In this document: positions 7,307 through 16,673 of the stretch, in pieces
Position numbering within the stretch: position 1 is the first letter of the stretch
Layout: each line of letters starts with the position of its first letter
Made by a program: the position numbers and the translations under genes
The notes under the pieces: generated by a model
Told to the model about the DNA's origin: nothing
The model's database searches: none
What the model saw: only the letters and a program-made list of their open reading frames with translations
Origin: Acidobacteriaceae bacterium
GTDB lineage: Bacteria > Acidobacteriota > Terriglobia > Terriglobales > Acidobacteriaceae
Assembly: GCA_027307045.1 (NCBI GenBank)
Contig: DAHUXR010000027.1
Location: 1 to 47,894 of the forward strand
DNA length: 47,894 nt
Direction: 5' to 3'

Positions 7307-10300
7307 ATGAAATCATTTCTAGAGACAGTTCGCGAGCGCGTTGTTATCTATGACGGCGCCATGGGCACGGAGATTCAGGAGCGCCATCCGTCGATGGATG
7401 ACTTCTGGGGCAAAGAGAATTGCTCTGAAGTCCTGGTGCTGAGCCGGCCGGACATAATAAAAGACATTCACGCGGCTTATTTCAAGGCCGGAGCAGACGT
7501 AGTTGAGACCAACACGTTTGGCGGCACGCGCATTGTGCTGGGCGAATTTGACCTGGCCGACAAGGTCCACGAGATCAATAAACGCGCGGCCGAACTGGCG
7601 CGAGAGGTGGCGCAGGATTTTTCCGCCAATGGCAAGCCGCGGTACGTTGCGGGTTCGATTGGGCCGGGAACGAAACTGCCATCGCTGGGACAGATCAGCT
7701 ATGACGACATGTTCAATGCCTATCTGGAGCAGTCACTGGGGCTGATTGATGGCGGAGTGGACATTCTGCTGATTGAAACCTGCCAGGACATTCTGCAGAC
7801 CAAAGTTTCCGTGGCTGCGGCCTTTCAGGCGATGAAGCAGCGCGGCAAGCGCATTCCGGTGCAGGCGCAGGTGACGTTGCAGGAGTCCGGCACGATGCTG
7901 CTGGGCACGGAAATTGGCGCGGCAGAGACGGCGCTGGAGCCTTTTGATTGCGAGGTTATCGGCCTGAACTGCGCGACCGGGCCAAAAGAAATGAACGATG
8001 CGGTGCGCTATCTGGCGCACAACGCGCCCAAAGAAATTTCAATCCTGCCCAACGCCGGTCTGCCGGAGAACGTTGGCGGCGTGGCGCATTATCGACTGAC
8101 GCCGCAGAGCCTGGCGGAGTGGCACAAGAAGTTCATTACGGAATATGGTGTACGAATCGTGGGCGGATGCTGCGGCACCACGCCAGTCCATATAAAAGCA
8201 GTGGCCGATCTATGCGCGAACCTGGAACCTGCGAAGCGCGAAGTTCAGGTCACGCCATCGGCTTCAAGCGCGTATAGCACCATGCCGCTTGATCTTGATC
8301 CCAAGCCGCTGATTGTAGCCGAAGAGATGAACACCACCACGCGGGTGGAGGCCTTCAAGAACATGGTCCGCGAAGGCAAGTATGACGACATTCTGGCGCT
8401 GGCCAAAAAGCTGGTGACGGAAGGCTCACACATGCTGGACCTGTGCACGGCCATTGTGGGCGAAGACGAAAAGGGCTACATGAGCACGATCCTGGAGAAG
8501 GTTGCCACGCGGGTGCCAGCGCCGGTGCTGGTGGATTCCACCGAAGCCGACGTGATTGAAGAAGCGCTGAAGCGAATTCCGGGCAAGGCGATTATCAATT
8601 CCATCAATCTGGAAGATGGCGAGAAAAGGACGGCCAAAGTCCTGCCCATGGCCAAGAAGTACGGCGCAGCGGTGATCGCGCTGACGATTGACGAAGACGG
8701 CATGGCGCTGACGGCGGAGAAGAAAGTCGCGGTCGCAAAGAGAATTTTCAAACTCGCTACGGAAAAGTATGGCATTCGTCCGATCGACCTGATTTTTGAC
8801 GCGCTCACGCTGCCGATCTCAACCGGCCAGGACGACTATCGCACGGCGGGCACGGAGACGCTGAACGCGATCAAGGGCATTAAGCAAGAGCTGCCGGACG
8901 TGAAGACGATCCTGGGCGTGAGCAATATTTCATTTGGGCTGAACACGTACGCGCGGCGCGTGCTGAACAGCGTGTTCATGAAAGAAGCCGTGGACTACGG
9001 GCTGGATATGGCGATTGTGAACTACGCCAAAATCTATCCTCTGTATAAGATCCCGCAGATTGAAGTGGACCTGGCGCGGAAGCTGATTTATTACGACAAA
9101 TCGGCGGGCGATCCGCTGCAGATTTACATGCAGCATTTCACCGGGCTGGACAAACAGCCGCAGGTTGAGGCCGCGCCGCTGGAGACGCTTTCAGTCGAGG
9201 ACAAGCTGAAGCGCTGCATCATCAACGGCGAGAAGGCCCTTGGCGATGGCGCGCAGAAGCAGACGCTGGAGCAGATTCTGGACGATGCGCTTGCGAAATA
9301 TTCTCCGCTGGAGATCATCAATACCGTTTTGCTGGACGGCATGAAGACTGTTGGCGAACTCTTTGGCGCGCGCAAGATGCAGCTGCCCTCGGTGCTGGAT
9401 TCGGCTGGCGTGATGAAGACGGCGGTCGCCTATCTTGAGCCGAAGATGGAGAAGAAGGAAGGCAACCAGAAGGGCACCCTGGTGCTGGCGACGGTGAAGG
9501 GCGATGTTCACGATATCGGGAAAAATTTGGTGGACATTATTCTGACCAACAACGGCTATAAGGTGGTGAACCTGGGCATCAAGCAGCCTTCGGATTCGAT
9601 CATTGCCGCGGCGAAAAAGCACAGCGCGCATGCAATCGGGTTAAGCGGACTGCTGGTGAAGTCGACGCTGGAGATGAAGTATGTGATCCAGGATTTGCAG
9701 GCGCAGGCGCTGGATTATCCGGTGATCTGCGGCGGAGCCGCGCTGACGCGCAAATACGTGGAAGACGATCTGCGCCGCGAATACTCAAATTCAGTGTTCT
9801 ACGCCGACGACGCATTCACTGGCTTGCACCTGATGGACGATCTTACTTCAAGCAACGGAGAACGCGAAAAGCGCTTGCTGGAAGGCCGCACGGTGAAGGA
9901 ATTTGCCAAGACCACGATGATTGCCGGTGCGGAGGGTTCTACCAGCACGGAGCGGTCGCCGGTGGTGCAGCAGCCGCCGAATATTCCTGTAGCTCCGTTT
10001 TATGGCGTGCGCGTGCGCAAGGATTTTGACCTGAATGAGGTCTTCCAGTACATCAACCACACGGCGCTGTTCAAGAACCAATGGCAGTTGAAAACGGCGT
10101 CGCAGGCGGATTATCTGAGAATCGTGGAAGAGAAGTATGTTCCGGTGCTGTCTGAGTTGCAGAAAGAAGTGGCGGCAAAAGACTGGTTCGAACCAAAGGT
10201 CGTGTATGGCTACTTTGCCTGTCATGCAGACGGCAATGATGTAGTGCTTTTCGACGCGCCAGAGGCGCGCAACGTGATTGCGAAGTTTATGTTCCCGCGG

Positions 10301-10774
10301 CAGCGCGAAGGACGCAAGTTGTCCATCGCCGATTTCTTCGAACCTAAGACATCGGGCAAGTTGGATGTGATCGGTCTTTCTGTAGTCACGATCGGCAGCC
10401 GTGCTTCAGAGGAAACAAAAAAGCTTTTTGACGCCGGCGAGTTTACGAAATATCTCTACCTGCATGGTCTGAGCGTCGAGACAGCAGAGGCGCTGGCTGA
10501 GCTGTTCCACAAGCAGGTGAGGGAAGAGCTGGGCATCGCTGGGGAAGACGCGCCGCGCGTTGGAGACTTGTTTCACCAGAAATATCGCGGATCGCGCTAT
10601 TCGTTTGGATATCCCGCGTGCCCGAACCTGGAAGACCAGACCAAACTGTTTGCACTGCTGAAGCCGGAAGAGAACATTGGCGTGCGCCTGACCAGCGGCT
10701 TCCACATGGAGCCGGAGCAGTCGACTTCGGCGATTATCGTGCACCATCCTCAGGCGAAGTATTTTGTGGTGTAG
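7307..10774 (+). CDS. metH: Cobalamin-dependent methionine synthase MetH
   Basis: This 1155-residue enzyme transfers the methyl group of 5-methyltetrahydrofolate to homocysteine through a methylcobalamin intermediate. The full domain series is present: homocysteine-binding domain at about 1-305 (YDGAMGTEIQ start; zinc ligands C222 in GLNCATGP and C288/C289 in GGCCGTTP), pterin-binding domain at about 320-600 (GEDEKGYMSTI, GLNTYARR), a helical cobalamin cap at about 630-715, and a B12 Rossmann domain at about 725-860 with DVHDIGKN, where H735 is the lower axial ligand, plus SGLLVKS. A C-terminal reactivation domain follows at about 920-1155 with RYSFGYPACPNLEDQ, the AdoMet site. Length is close to E. 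coli MetH. The ATG at 7307 fits the family N-terminus although no strong RBS is seen. All key residues are intact. Confidence 0.97.
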   Translation: MKSFLETVRERVVIYDGAMGTEIQERHPSMDDFWGKENCSEVLVLSRPDIIKDIHAAYFKAGADVVETNTFGGTRIVLGEFDLADKVHEINKRAAELAREVAQDFSANGKPRYVAGSIGPGTKLPSLGQISYDDMFNAYLEQSLGLIDGGVDILLIETCQDILQTKVSVAAAFQAMKQRGKRIPVQAQVTLQESGTMLLGTEIGAAETALEPFDCEVIGLNCATGPKEMNDAVRYLAHNAPKEISILPNAGLPENVGGVAHYRLTPQSLAEWHKKFITEYGVRIVGGCCGTTPVHIKAVADLCANLEPAKREVQVTPSASSAYSTMPLDLDPKPLIVAEEMNTTTRVEAFKNMVREGKYDDILALAKKLVTEGSHMLDLCTAIVGEDEKGYMSTILEKVATRVPAPVLVDSTEADVIEEALKRIPGKAIINSINLEDGEKRTAKVLPMAKKYGAAVIALTIDEDGMALTAEKKVAVAKRIFKLATEKYGIRPIDLIFDALTLPISTGQDDYRTAGTETLNAIKGIKQELPDVKTILGVSNISFGLNTYARRVLNSVFMKEAVDYGLDMAIVNYAKIYPLYKIPQIEVDLARKLIYYDKSAGDPLQIYMQHFTGLDKQPQVEAAPLETLSVEDKLKRCIINGEKALGDGAQKQTLEQILDDALAKYSPLEIINTVLLDGMKTVGELFGARKMQLPSVLDSAGVMKTAVAYLEPKMEKKEGNQKGTLVLATVKGDVHDIGKNLVDIILTNNGYKVVNLGIKQPSDSIIAAAKKHSAHAIGLSGLLVKSTLEMKYVIQDLQAQALDYPVICGGAALTRKYVEDDLRREYSNSVFYADDAFTGLHLMDDLTSSNGEREKRLLEGRTVKEFAKTTMIAGAEGSTSTERSPVVQQPPNIPVAPFYGVRVRKDFDLNEVFQYINHTALFKNQWQLKTASQADYLRIVEEKYVPVLSELQKEVAAKDWFEPKVVYGYFACHADGNDVVLFDAPEARNVIAKFMFPRQREGRKLSIADFFEPKTSGKLDVIGLSVVTIGSRASEETKKLFDAGEFTKYLYLHGLSVETAEALAELFHKQVREELGIAGEDAPRVGDLFHQKYRGSRYSFGYPACPNLEDQTKLFALLKPEENIGVRLTSGFHMEPEQSTSAIIVHHPQAKYFVV

Positions 10775-10810
10775 TGGATTCTGATTTTCAATTCACACTA
10801 AAGGACTGCG

Positions 10811-11179
10811 ATGAACGTTCTTAAGAAATTTGAACCCACTGCGTATGCGGCGCTGCGAATCGTGTTTGGATTCCTGTTTGCCTGCCATGGCGCGAGCAAG
10901 GTGTTTACCATGTTTGGCGGACAGAAGCCTCACGACGTCCTGGGCTGGACGGGTGCGGGGATTGAATTGATCGGTGGAGTGCTCATCCTGATTGGATTGC
11001 TTACGCACCTGGCAGCTTTTCTGGCCAGCGGCGAAATGGCTGTGGCGTATTTCATGGTGCACCAGCCAAGAGGTTTTCTACCGCTGAAAAATGGCGGCGA
11101 ACTGGCGGTAATTTATTGCTTTGTTGCGTTGTTTATCGCTTGCCGCGGCGCGGGTAAATGGGCCGTGGACAAGGGCTGA
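10811..11179 (+). CDS. DoxX family membrane protein
   Basis: This 122-residue integral membrane protein has four predicted helices and the DoxX/SURF4-like pattern ALRIVFGFLFACHGASKVF near the start, followed by GAGIELIGGVLILIGLLTHLAAF. DoxX proteins are small inner-membrane proteins tied to quinone or thiol redox and oxidative-stress functions in some bacteria; the role here is not determined. The start is supported by AAGGA five bases before the ATG. The gene lies 36 bases after metH on the same strand, so it may be cotranscribed. It ends only six bases from the convergent aminotransferase gene. Confidence 0.9.
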   Translation: MNVLKKFEPTAYAALRIVFGFLFACHGASKVFTMFGGQKPHDVLGWTGAGIELIGGVLILIGLLTHLAAFLASGEMAVAYFMVHQPRGFLPLKNGGELAVIYCFVALFIACRGAGKWAVDKG

Positions 11180-11185
11180 TCCTTG

Positions 11186-12298
11186 CTAGGCGCTGACTTG
11201 TAACGATGCGCGGTAACTGTTTAGGCCGCGCTGCAACTGCGGCAAGGCTGCTTGTACTGATTCAGTGGGTATACCGACGCCCATTCTGAAGCGATTAGGT
11301 TCCTCAAAGAAGCTGCCGGGAACCACGCTGGTTTCAAAATCGTTGCGCAATATTTGGCAAAGGGAACCAACGTTTCCGTTTTTGAGGCGAGGGAAGACAA
11401 TGGTGCCGTATTCCGGCCAGAAGTAATCCAGATCGTCACGCTTCAGCAGGAAGTCGTGCAGCAGGCGGCGATTTGTATCGAGCATGGACTTCATCTCGTC
11501 AGCGATCTGAGGAAGTTTCTCCAGCGCGATGACGCTCAGTAGTTCGGCAGGATGGGCAAATGTTGCGCCGTGCAGATCATTGATTTGGAACATGCGCCGT
11601 GAAAGCTCAGGCGCAGCCAGCACCCAGCCGCAGCGCAGGCCGCTCAGTCCATAGGCTTTGGTGAGGCTGTCGGTAACGATGAAGCGCTCAGGATCGATAT
11701 GGAATGAACTGGAGGGCGACGATTCAAACATCATCTCGCGGTAAACTTCGTCCACCAGAACGCGCGCGCCGACTTTGGCGGCAAGATTTCCAATTTCGCG
11801 GAGAGTGTCGTCGGAGACAAGAGCGCCGGTTGGGTTGTGGAGATTGCAGATGACGATCAGCCGTGTGTTCGGAGTGAGGTTGCGTTCAATGTCCGCGGGA
11901 TCGATGGCGAAGTTATTTTCCGCGCGACGCGGAAAGCGATTGATCGCCAGTCCCAGATATTTTGCAGTACTGAGAATGAGTTCGTAGGTAGGCTGCTCGA
12001 CCAGGATTTCATCGCCGGGCTCAGTGGTGGCGGCAAGCGCAAGGTAGTTGGCCATTGACGTTCCCACGGCGCTGACGACACAATCCTGCGGCACGCGATA
12101 TCGCCGCGCGATTGCCTGAAGCAGCGGTTCGTATCCATAGATGGATGGGCCGTTGATTTCCAACTGGTCAATGGTGACACCAAGTTTGGACAAGGGATAG
12201 TTGGCCACGCCGCTGGTGGCAAGATTGAATTTGGCGGCGGAATGCAGTTTGGCCCAATCCATGTAGGGAGAATGGGCTGTGCTTCTGGAATATGTCAT
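11186..12298 (-). CDS. PLP-dependent aminotransferase, class I/II
   Basis: The 370-residue fold-type-I aminotransferase shows the family landmarks: SIYGYEPLLQAIARRY, GTSMANYLAL (phosphate-binding turn), PTYELI, CNLHNPTGALVSDD (the N and PTG that bind cofactor and substrate), VLVDEVYREM, and DSLTKAYGLSGLRCGW with the Schiff-base lysine at K214. A second start 21 bases upstream exists, but the ATG at 12298 overlaps the stop of the permease gene as ATGA. This is the classic sign of translational coupling and is the preferred start. Pairing with an amino-acid permease suggests amino-acid catabolism or salvage; the substrate cannot be read from sequence. Confidence 0.9.
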   Translation of the reverse strand: MTYSRSTAHSPYMDWAKLHSAAKFNLATSGVANYPLSKLGVTIDQLEINGPSIYGYEPLLQAIARRYRVPQDCVVSAVGTSMANYLALAATTEPGDEILVEQPTYELILSTAKYLGLAINRFPRRAENNFAIDPADIERNLTPNTRLIVICNLHNPTGALVSDDTLREIGNLAAKVGARVLVDEVYREMMFESSPSSSFHIDPERFIVTDSLTKAYGLSGLRCGWVLAAPELSRRMFQINDLHGATFAHPAELLSVIALEKLPQIADEMKSMLDTNRRLLHDFLLKRDDLDYFWPEYGTIVFPRLKNGNVGSLCQILRNDFETSVVPGSFFEEPNRFRMGVGIPTESVQAALPQLQRGLNSYRASLQVSA

Positions 12299-13635
12299 GC
12301 GCGTAAGGTCCGTCTCCAAATGTAATACATGGGAACGCCTGCGACCAGAATTGCGAACCCGATCAATGTATTTTCAGGATATCTGTACAGCGTATTGCCA
12401 ACCACGGCCAGGCAAACCGCGCAGAAGAGCGCCGTGGTGAAGGGATGTCCGGGCATGGAAAATGCTGATCGCGCCGGATCGCGTTGGCGAAGAACGAAGA
12501 GGGATGCGGCGGTAAGCGCCCAGAAAAGCACGTCCATTGAGGTGACGTAATTCAGGATCTTGTCGTAGCTGCCGGTCAGCAGGATCACCATGGTCCAAAC
12601 GCTTTGTATTGCGATGGCCATCACCGGCGCTTGCGTTCGCGGATGGATCCACGCCAACTGTCGAAAGAAGAGCCGGTCGTTGGCCATGGCGAAATAGACG
12701 CGCGGCGCGGTCAAAACGCTCTGGCTGAGAAATCCCAGCGTGGAGATTGCGATTGCGAGCGCGATGATGGTAGCGCCACGTTGTCCCAGCGCCATTCGCA
12801 TAACAGCAGATGCCGGCGCGGGAGTATTTGCCAGAGTAGATACGCCGAGCGCGCTCACGCAGACATAGTTGACCGAGAGGTAGAGGAGCGCAACCGCGAT
12901 TACGCCCATGATCAAGGCTCGAGGCAGATCACGGCGCGGAGCTTTCATTTCTGCCGAGGCAAAAGTGGCTGTGTGCCATCCGCCGAAAGCAAAGACCACG
13001 GGAACCATTGCCGCTCCAAAGGAGGAGAACAACCCGCCAGAGACTGGTTGGTCCAGAGCGGGTTTCCAATTGACGTGTCCATGCAGCAGGAACGCTCCGG
13101 CAAATACCAGCAAAGCGATGGCGCCGATCTTCAAAACCATGAGCCCGCTCTGGAGTGTTCCTCCGGCACGGACGCCCATGCAGTTGATGATCGTAAGCAG
13201 AGTCAGGGCGACGAATGCGATCTGCCATTCACCGGCGCGCCATCCGGTGAGTTCCAAGAAATATCGCGAGAAGGTGACTGTTACGGCGGCCATTCCGCCG
13301 GTCTGGATCACCAGCAGCAACACCCAGCCATAGAGAAAGGAAATCAGCGGATGATAGGCATCGCGCAAATAAGCATATTGGCCACCGGCGGCGGGCATGC
13401 GGTCCGCCAGTTCCGCCCAGATGAAGCCTCCCATGAGAGCGATGCAGCCACCCGCCAGCCATGCGCCCAGGACCAACGCCGGCGTGTGAACGCGCTGGGC
13501 GACCACATAGGGATTCATGAAGATGCCCGTGCCAATGATTCCGCCCATCACCAGCATGGTGGCGTCGAACAAGCCAAGCCGCCGAGCCAGAGAGTGTGCC
13601 GAACCCGAGTTGGCCTGAGGAGTGGGTGAGTTCAA
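12295..13635 (-). CDS. APC superfamily amino-acid permease
   Basis: This is a 446-residue membrane protein with about 12 helices. It has the APC first-helix signature LGLFDATMLVMGGIIGTGIF (unwound GxGIF substrate-binding segment), then ELADRMPAAGGQYAYLRDAY, typical of amino-acid/polyamine/organocation antiporter or symporter subfamilies near LAT/SteT. It imports or exchanges amino acids across the inner membrane. It is the first gene of a two-gene minus-strand unit and is translationally coupled (ATGA) to the aminotransferase downstream, so the pair probably takes up and transaminates the same amino acid. It is divergent from the lipoprotein gene at 13742, with 106 bases between them for both promoters. 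Confidence 0.93.
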   Translation of the reverse strand: MNSPTPQANSGSAHSLARRLGLFDATMLVMGGIIGTGIFMNPYVVAQRVHTPALVLGAWLAGGCIALMGGFIWAELADRMPAAGGQYAYLRDAYHPLISFLYGWVLLLVIQTGGMAAVTVTFSRYFLELTGWRAGEWQIAFVALTLLTIINCMGVRAGGTLQSGLMVLKIGAIALLVFAGAFLLHGHVNWKPALDQPVSGGLFSSFGAAMVPVVFAFGGWHTATFASAEMKAPRRDLPRALIMGVIAVALLYLSVNYVCVSALGVSTLANTPAPASAVMRMALGQRGATIIALAIAISTLGFLSQSVLTAPRVYFAMANDRLFFRQLAWIHPRTQAPVMAIAIQSVWTMVILLTGSYDKILNYVTSMDVLFWALTAASLFVLRQRDPARSAFSMPGHPFTTALFCAVCLAVVGNTLYRYPENTLIGFAILVAGVPMYYIWRRTLRA

Positions 13636-13741
13636 TTTGTCCGAGACCCGAACGAGATCTTAAGCGAGGCAAGCCCGGAAAGGATAGCAAATCCGCCAAT
13701 CGATTCATTTACAATCTGGAATTTGTTATGGAGGCCATTTT

Positions 13742-14335
13742 ATGAAGAAAATTTTCTGCTTCGCCGCATTGGTATTTTCCCTGCTTTCCGCTTCGTGTGG
13801 CAGTTCCTCCTCAAAGACCGGAGGCGCCACCGCGGCGACGCCGACGCCGGCGTCATCGGCATCTTCCAGTAGTGACGTTCAGCCACAATCGCCCAAAGCT
13901 GAGATTGATCCATGCTCTTTATTCAGTCCGGCGGACGCGCAGACAATTACGGGAGTGCCCATGAAACTTGCGCCCGGTCATGGCGACATTGTCTGTATGT
14001 ATGAGGAAGTATCGCCCAAGCCGGATATGGATACCGCGCGGATCTCTCTGATGGTAAACGTTGCCAGATCCATGGAGGAAGAAGATAAAGAATGGAAAAA
14101 TACCAAAGACATACGGCGGCTTAAGCCCGGAGAGAAGAACATCACAAAGTTGAGTGGGATTGGCGATGAAGCCTGGTTCGATGGGAACGCTGAGAAAGGG
14201 AAAGTCGGTCTTGGGGGAATTCTGGCACGCAAGGGAAAGGCAGATTTTGCGTTGCAATCGGCGGTGCTGCAATACCGGTCATCGCTGGAAAAGATGAAGG
14301 AGATCGCGCGCCGCATCGCTGGACAGTTGCCGTAA
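13742..14335 (+). CDS. Lipoprotein of unknown function, 197 aa
   Basis: The N-terminus is a lipoprotein signal: MKK, hydrophobic stretch, and lipobox LSASC with the modified cysteine at about position 19. A Ser/Thr/Pro/Ala-rich linker to about residue 50 precedes a globular domain starting DPCSLFSPADAQTITG. This DPC-L...EA..ILG-type opening recalls DUF3558-like secreted domains with a conserved disulfide (later C in HGDIVCMYEE), but this is only a visual likeness. GGAGG lies eight bases before the ATG, giving a confident start. It probably sits on the periplasmic face of the inner membrane or in the outer membrane. It ends 14 bases from the convergent NUDIX gene. Confidence 0.85.
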   Translation: MKKIFCFAALVFSLLSASCGSSSSKTGGATAATPTPASSASSSSDVQPQSPKAEIDPCSLFSPADAQTITGVPMKLAPGHGDIVCMYEEVSPKPDMDTARISLMVNVARSMEEEDKEWKNTKDIRRLKPGEKNITKLSGIGDEAWFDGNAEKGKVGLGGILARKGKADFALQSAVLQYRSSLEKMKEIARRIAGQLP

Positions 14336-14349
14336 ATCGTGGTCCTGCT

Positions 14350-15675
14350 TCAGGCAGTCTTGCGTTTTCGTCCATCACCAATGCGGGCTAGCAGTCGCTG
14401 TCCCAGGCATCCGAAGAGAAACGCCAGGCCCATCACGGCGCTGATGTGGCGGTCGCCGGAGTGGAATGTGATGGAAGGCATGTATTCATAAACGGCATAG
14501 CCGCACAGTCCCGCAAGCGCGCCGAACAGAACTGGCGTAAGGGTGATAAACAGACTGGAGGCCGCTGCCTCGCTTCGTCCGGCAATTAGCGATTGTGCGC
14601 AGCAAACCGCAGAGCCGAGCAGGCCAAAAAACAGCACGGCAGCAACCATAGGCGCGCGCCCGGTAAGGAAGATGAACGGCGCTGATGCCACCGCAGCTAA
14701 TCCGCAGACGATCAAGAGAATGCGAAGGCGGTCGCCAACGATCCGGGTTTTGAAATGCTGGTGGCTGAAATCTTCATTGCGCAAGGCAATGGCGTCGGCC
14801 ACGTTTTCGGCGGAAAGCTGATCTTCAGGACCTGAGAGTAAGCTTTCCATGGCTGCGGCGCGCCAGGAGTTGATTTTCAAGGATTCCTCGCGCAGAACAT
14901 GCGCGCGATTGGCAAGTTCGATTTGATTCATTCCAAAGACGGCATAGCGCTGCGCCGCATGCAAGCCGAACCAGCCGCCTTCAATGTCGTCGCTTTCCAG
15001 GCAGCGCAAAACGTTGTTGAGTTGTTCGTGCGCTGCGATGGCCCAGAAATTGTCTGGGCGCGCACTGCGACGCTCCAGGAATCCAAGTTCCACGCGAAAA
15101 GCTTCGCATTCCCGCAGCAGACGCGAGTGCGCACGGTGCGTTTCCACGGACAGGTTCTTGGCGATCTCGGGCCTTGCGGCCGCAACATGGCTCGCGGCTG
15201 TCGCAACATGGCTTTGTGCACTTGCGACTGGTATTTCCGATTGCTTGGGGATGCTTCCGACCCGAGAGAGCAGAGCTTTTTCCTGCGCATGGGTTAGGCG
15301 TTCAATAGCGGCTGGAACCTGAAGCCACAGCGCTTCGCCAATTTGCTCGTTGTTCCTGCTGCCTTTTTCTTCAACCAGTGTCATTTTCCAAAACAGGACA
15401 ACCTTGGGCACGCCGTTGTCAGAATAGCTAATCGTTCCCAGATAATTTCCGATGCGGCAGGAGCAGCCTGTTTCATCCTCCACTTCGCGCATGGCCGCTT
15501 CCTGAAAGGACTCGCCATCTTTTACTTTGCCGCGCGGAAGTGTCCAATCCTGATGGCGCTTGCGGTAAACCACCATCACTTCATCGCCGCGGGGAGTACT
15601 GCGCTGCAGAATACCGCCGGCGGCTTTGATAACCGGCGGATCTACCGGAGCAATCGGAGCAATCGATGTCGCCAT
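14350..15675 (-). CDS. NUDIX hydrolase fused to a C-terminal membrane domain, 441 aa
   Basis: Residues about 14-140 are a NUDIX domain with the box G49-x5-E55-x7-R63-E64-V-E-D67-E68-T-G70-C. The canonical REUxEE has its first E of the pair replaced by D67; otherwise the metal-binding residues are present. Preceding residues (YRKRHQDWTLPRGK) resemble diadenosine-polyphosphate or nucleotide-hydrolysing NUDIX enzymes. Residues about 150-300 are helical, probably coiled-coil-like (LLRECEAFRVELGFLERRSARP). About 312-440 form four to five hydrophobic helices. Stand-alone NUDIX enzymes are usually 130-200 residues, so this is a large membrane-tethered fusion. The 235-aa membrane protein gene lies 62 bases upstream on the same strand. 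Confidence 0.87.
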   Translation of the reverse strand: MATSIAPIAPVDPPVIKAAGGILQRSTPRGDEVMVVYRKRHQDWTLPRGKVKDGESFQEAAMREVEDETGCSCRIGNYLGTISYSDNGVPKVVLFWKMTLVEEKGSRNNEQIGEALWLQVPAAIERLTHAQEKALLSRVGSIPKQSEIPVASAQSHVATAASHVAAARPEIAKNLSVETHRAHSRLLRECEAFRVELGFLERRSARPDNFWAIAAHEQLNNVLRCLESDDIEGGWFGLHAAQRYAVFGMNQIELANRAHVLREESLKINSWRAAAMESLLSGPEDQLSAENVADAIALRNEDFSHQHFKTRIVGDRLRILLIVCGLAAVASAPFIFLTGRAPMVAAVLFFGLLGSAVCCAQSLIAGRSEAAASSLFITLTPVLFGALAGLCGYAVYEYMPSITFHSGDRHISAVMGLAFLFGCLGQRLLARIGDGRKRKTA

Positions 15676-15737
15676 AGTTTGAGAGAAATTCTAATTTTGG
15701 ATTGTAACCCGTATCACGAGAAATGAAAGAGTCATTT

Positions 15738-16445
15738 TTACTGCCCCACGTCTGCACCCAGCTGCTGTTTCCCGATGGTGGTCGCATTCAGTGTGCCGGC
15801 AATGTCATACGCCTGATAGCCGCGCAAAATCTTTCCCGTCGGCGAGGGTCGAAGAACATATACGTACGGGCGGGGCGGTTGAGCCTGCTCTTCGCATTCC
15901 ACCTCAAACCATCGACCGTTAATGCCAATGGTGACGCTGGAGTTCCAGCCTGACTTTGGCGTGGCTGCGGCAATCCGTATCCGGCTATCTGGGAGGTGCT
16001 CCACTGCATCAGCCACGGCTGCGCCGTGGCGTCGCCGTTTGACTGATCCTGATGTTGAATCAGAGAGTTTGAAGAGAAGAAGAACCAGCAGGCTGGGGAC
16101 AATTTCAACAGTAATGAGACTGCCAATAAAACGGACAGCGCCTTCCAACGCAACGTAGAGCAGAAAAACTGACAGCGGATGAAACAAGAATTCGAGGACA
16201 ACAAGAACGGTAACGACGGCTTCTCCTGTCGAATTCACGCCACCCATATGCGGGGCCATTTGTTGCGATCGTGCAATGAAGTAATGCTTGAACTGCGCGC
16301 TTAGAACTAATGCTGTTAGAAAAAACTGGGCCGATCCACTCAACATTGCGGAGCGCAGGACTGTGAGCTGCGAACTGGGCCGCCATGTCTGGCGCACCTT
16401 CGCCGGACAAAATGAAAGCAGGAAATCCCGCAAGATACTCTGCAT
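15738..16445 (-). CDS. Membrane protein of unknown function, 235 aa
   Basis: Hydrophobic helices are visible at about residues 32-52 (LSGSAQFFLTALVLSAQ), 75-100 (AVVTVLVVLEFLFHPLSVFLLYVALEGAVRF) and 105-125 (SLITVEIVPSLLVLLLF). A cytoplasmic C-terminal half of about 100 residues follows, with small beta motifs (TIGINGRWFEVECEEQ, PYVYVLRPSPTGKILRG). A conserved-looking MGGVNSTGEAVVTVLV...EFLFHPLS stretch suggests a genuine family, but I cannot name it. It is the first gene of a minus-strand pair with the NUDIX fusion, so both may act at the same membrane site. It is divergent from the phosphoesterase gene. Confidence 0.78.
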   Translation of the reverse strand: MQSILRDFLLSFCPAKVRQTWRPSSQLTVLRSAMLSGSAQFFLTALVLSAQFKHYFIARSQQMAPHMGGVNSTGEAVVTVLVVLEFLFHPLSVFLLYVALEGAVRFIGSLITVEIVPSLLVLLLFKLSDSTSGSVKRRRHGAAVADAVEHLPDSRIRIAAATPKSGWNSSVTIGINGRWFEVECEEQAQPPRPYVYVLRPSPTGKILRGYQAYDIAGTLNATTIGKQQLGADVGQ

Positions 16446-16673
16446 AGTCTCTGTGATCTGGAGAGTACATCTGGCGCGATGGCTCCAGCAAGCAATTTTG
16501 ATTTTGATCTTTCCGCCCTGATTTCAAAAATTCATGCGTTGGCCACCACGCGCGGGGTTGCCTAGTCCTAAGGGATTAAGTTGGCTTAACCAATTTGTTA
16601 AAAAACCATGAATCGGGAGCCAACTAGAGAGAGGAGAGCTGACTCAAAGCCATCTGAGAGAGGTGCGGTTCCC

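Noticed and set aside
12604-13629. Long plus-strand open frame (341 codons) across the permease gene
   Set aside because: It is the antisense shadow of the APC permease at 12295-13635, has a low-complexity polar composition and no RBS.
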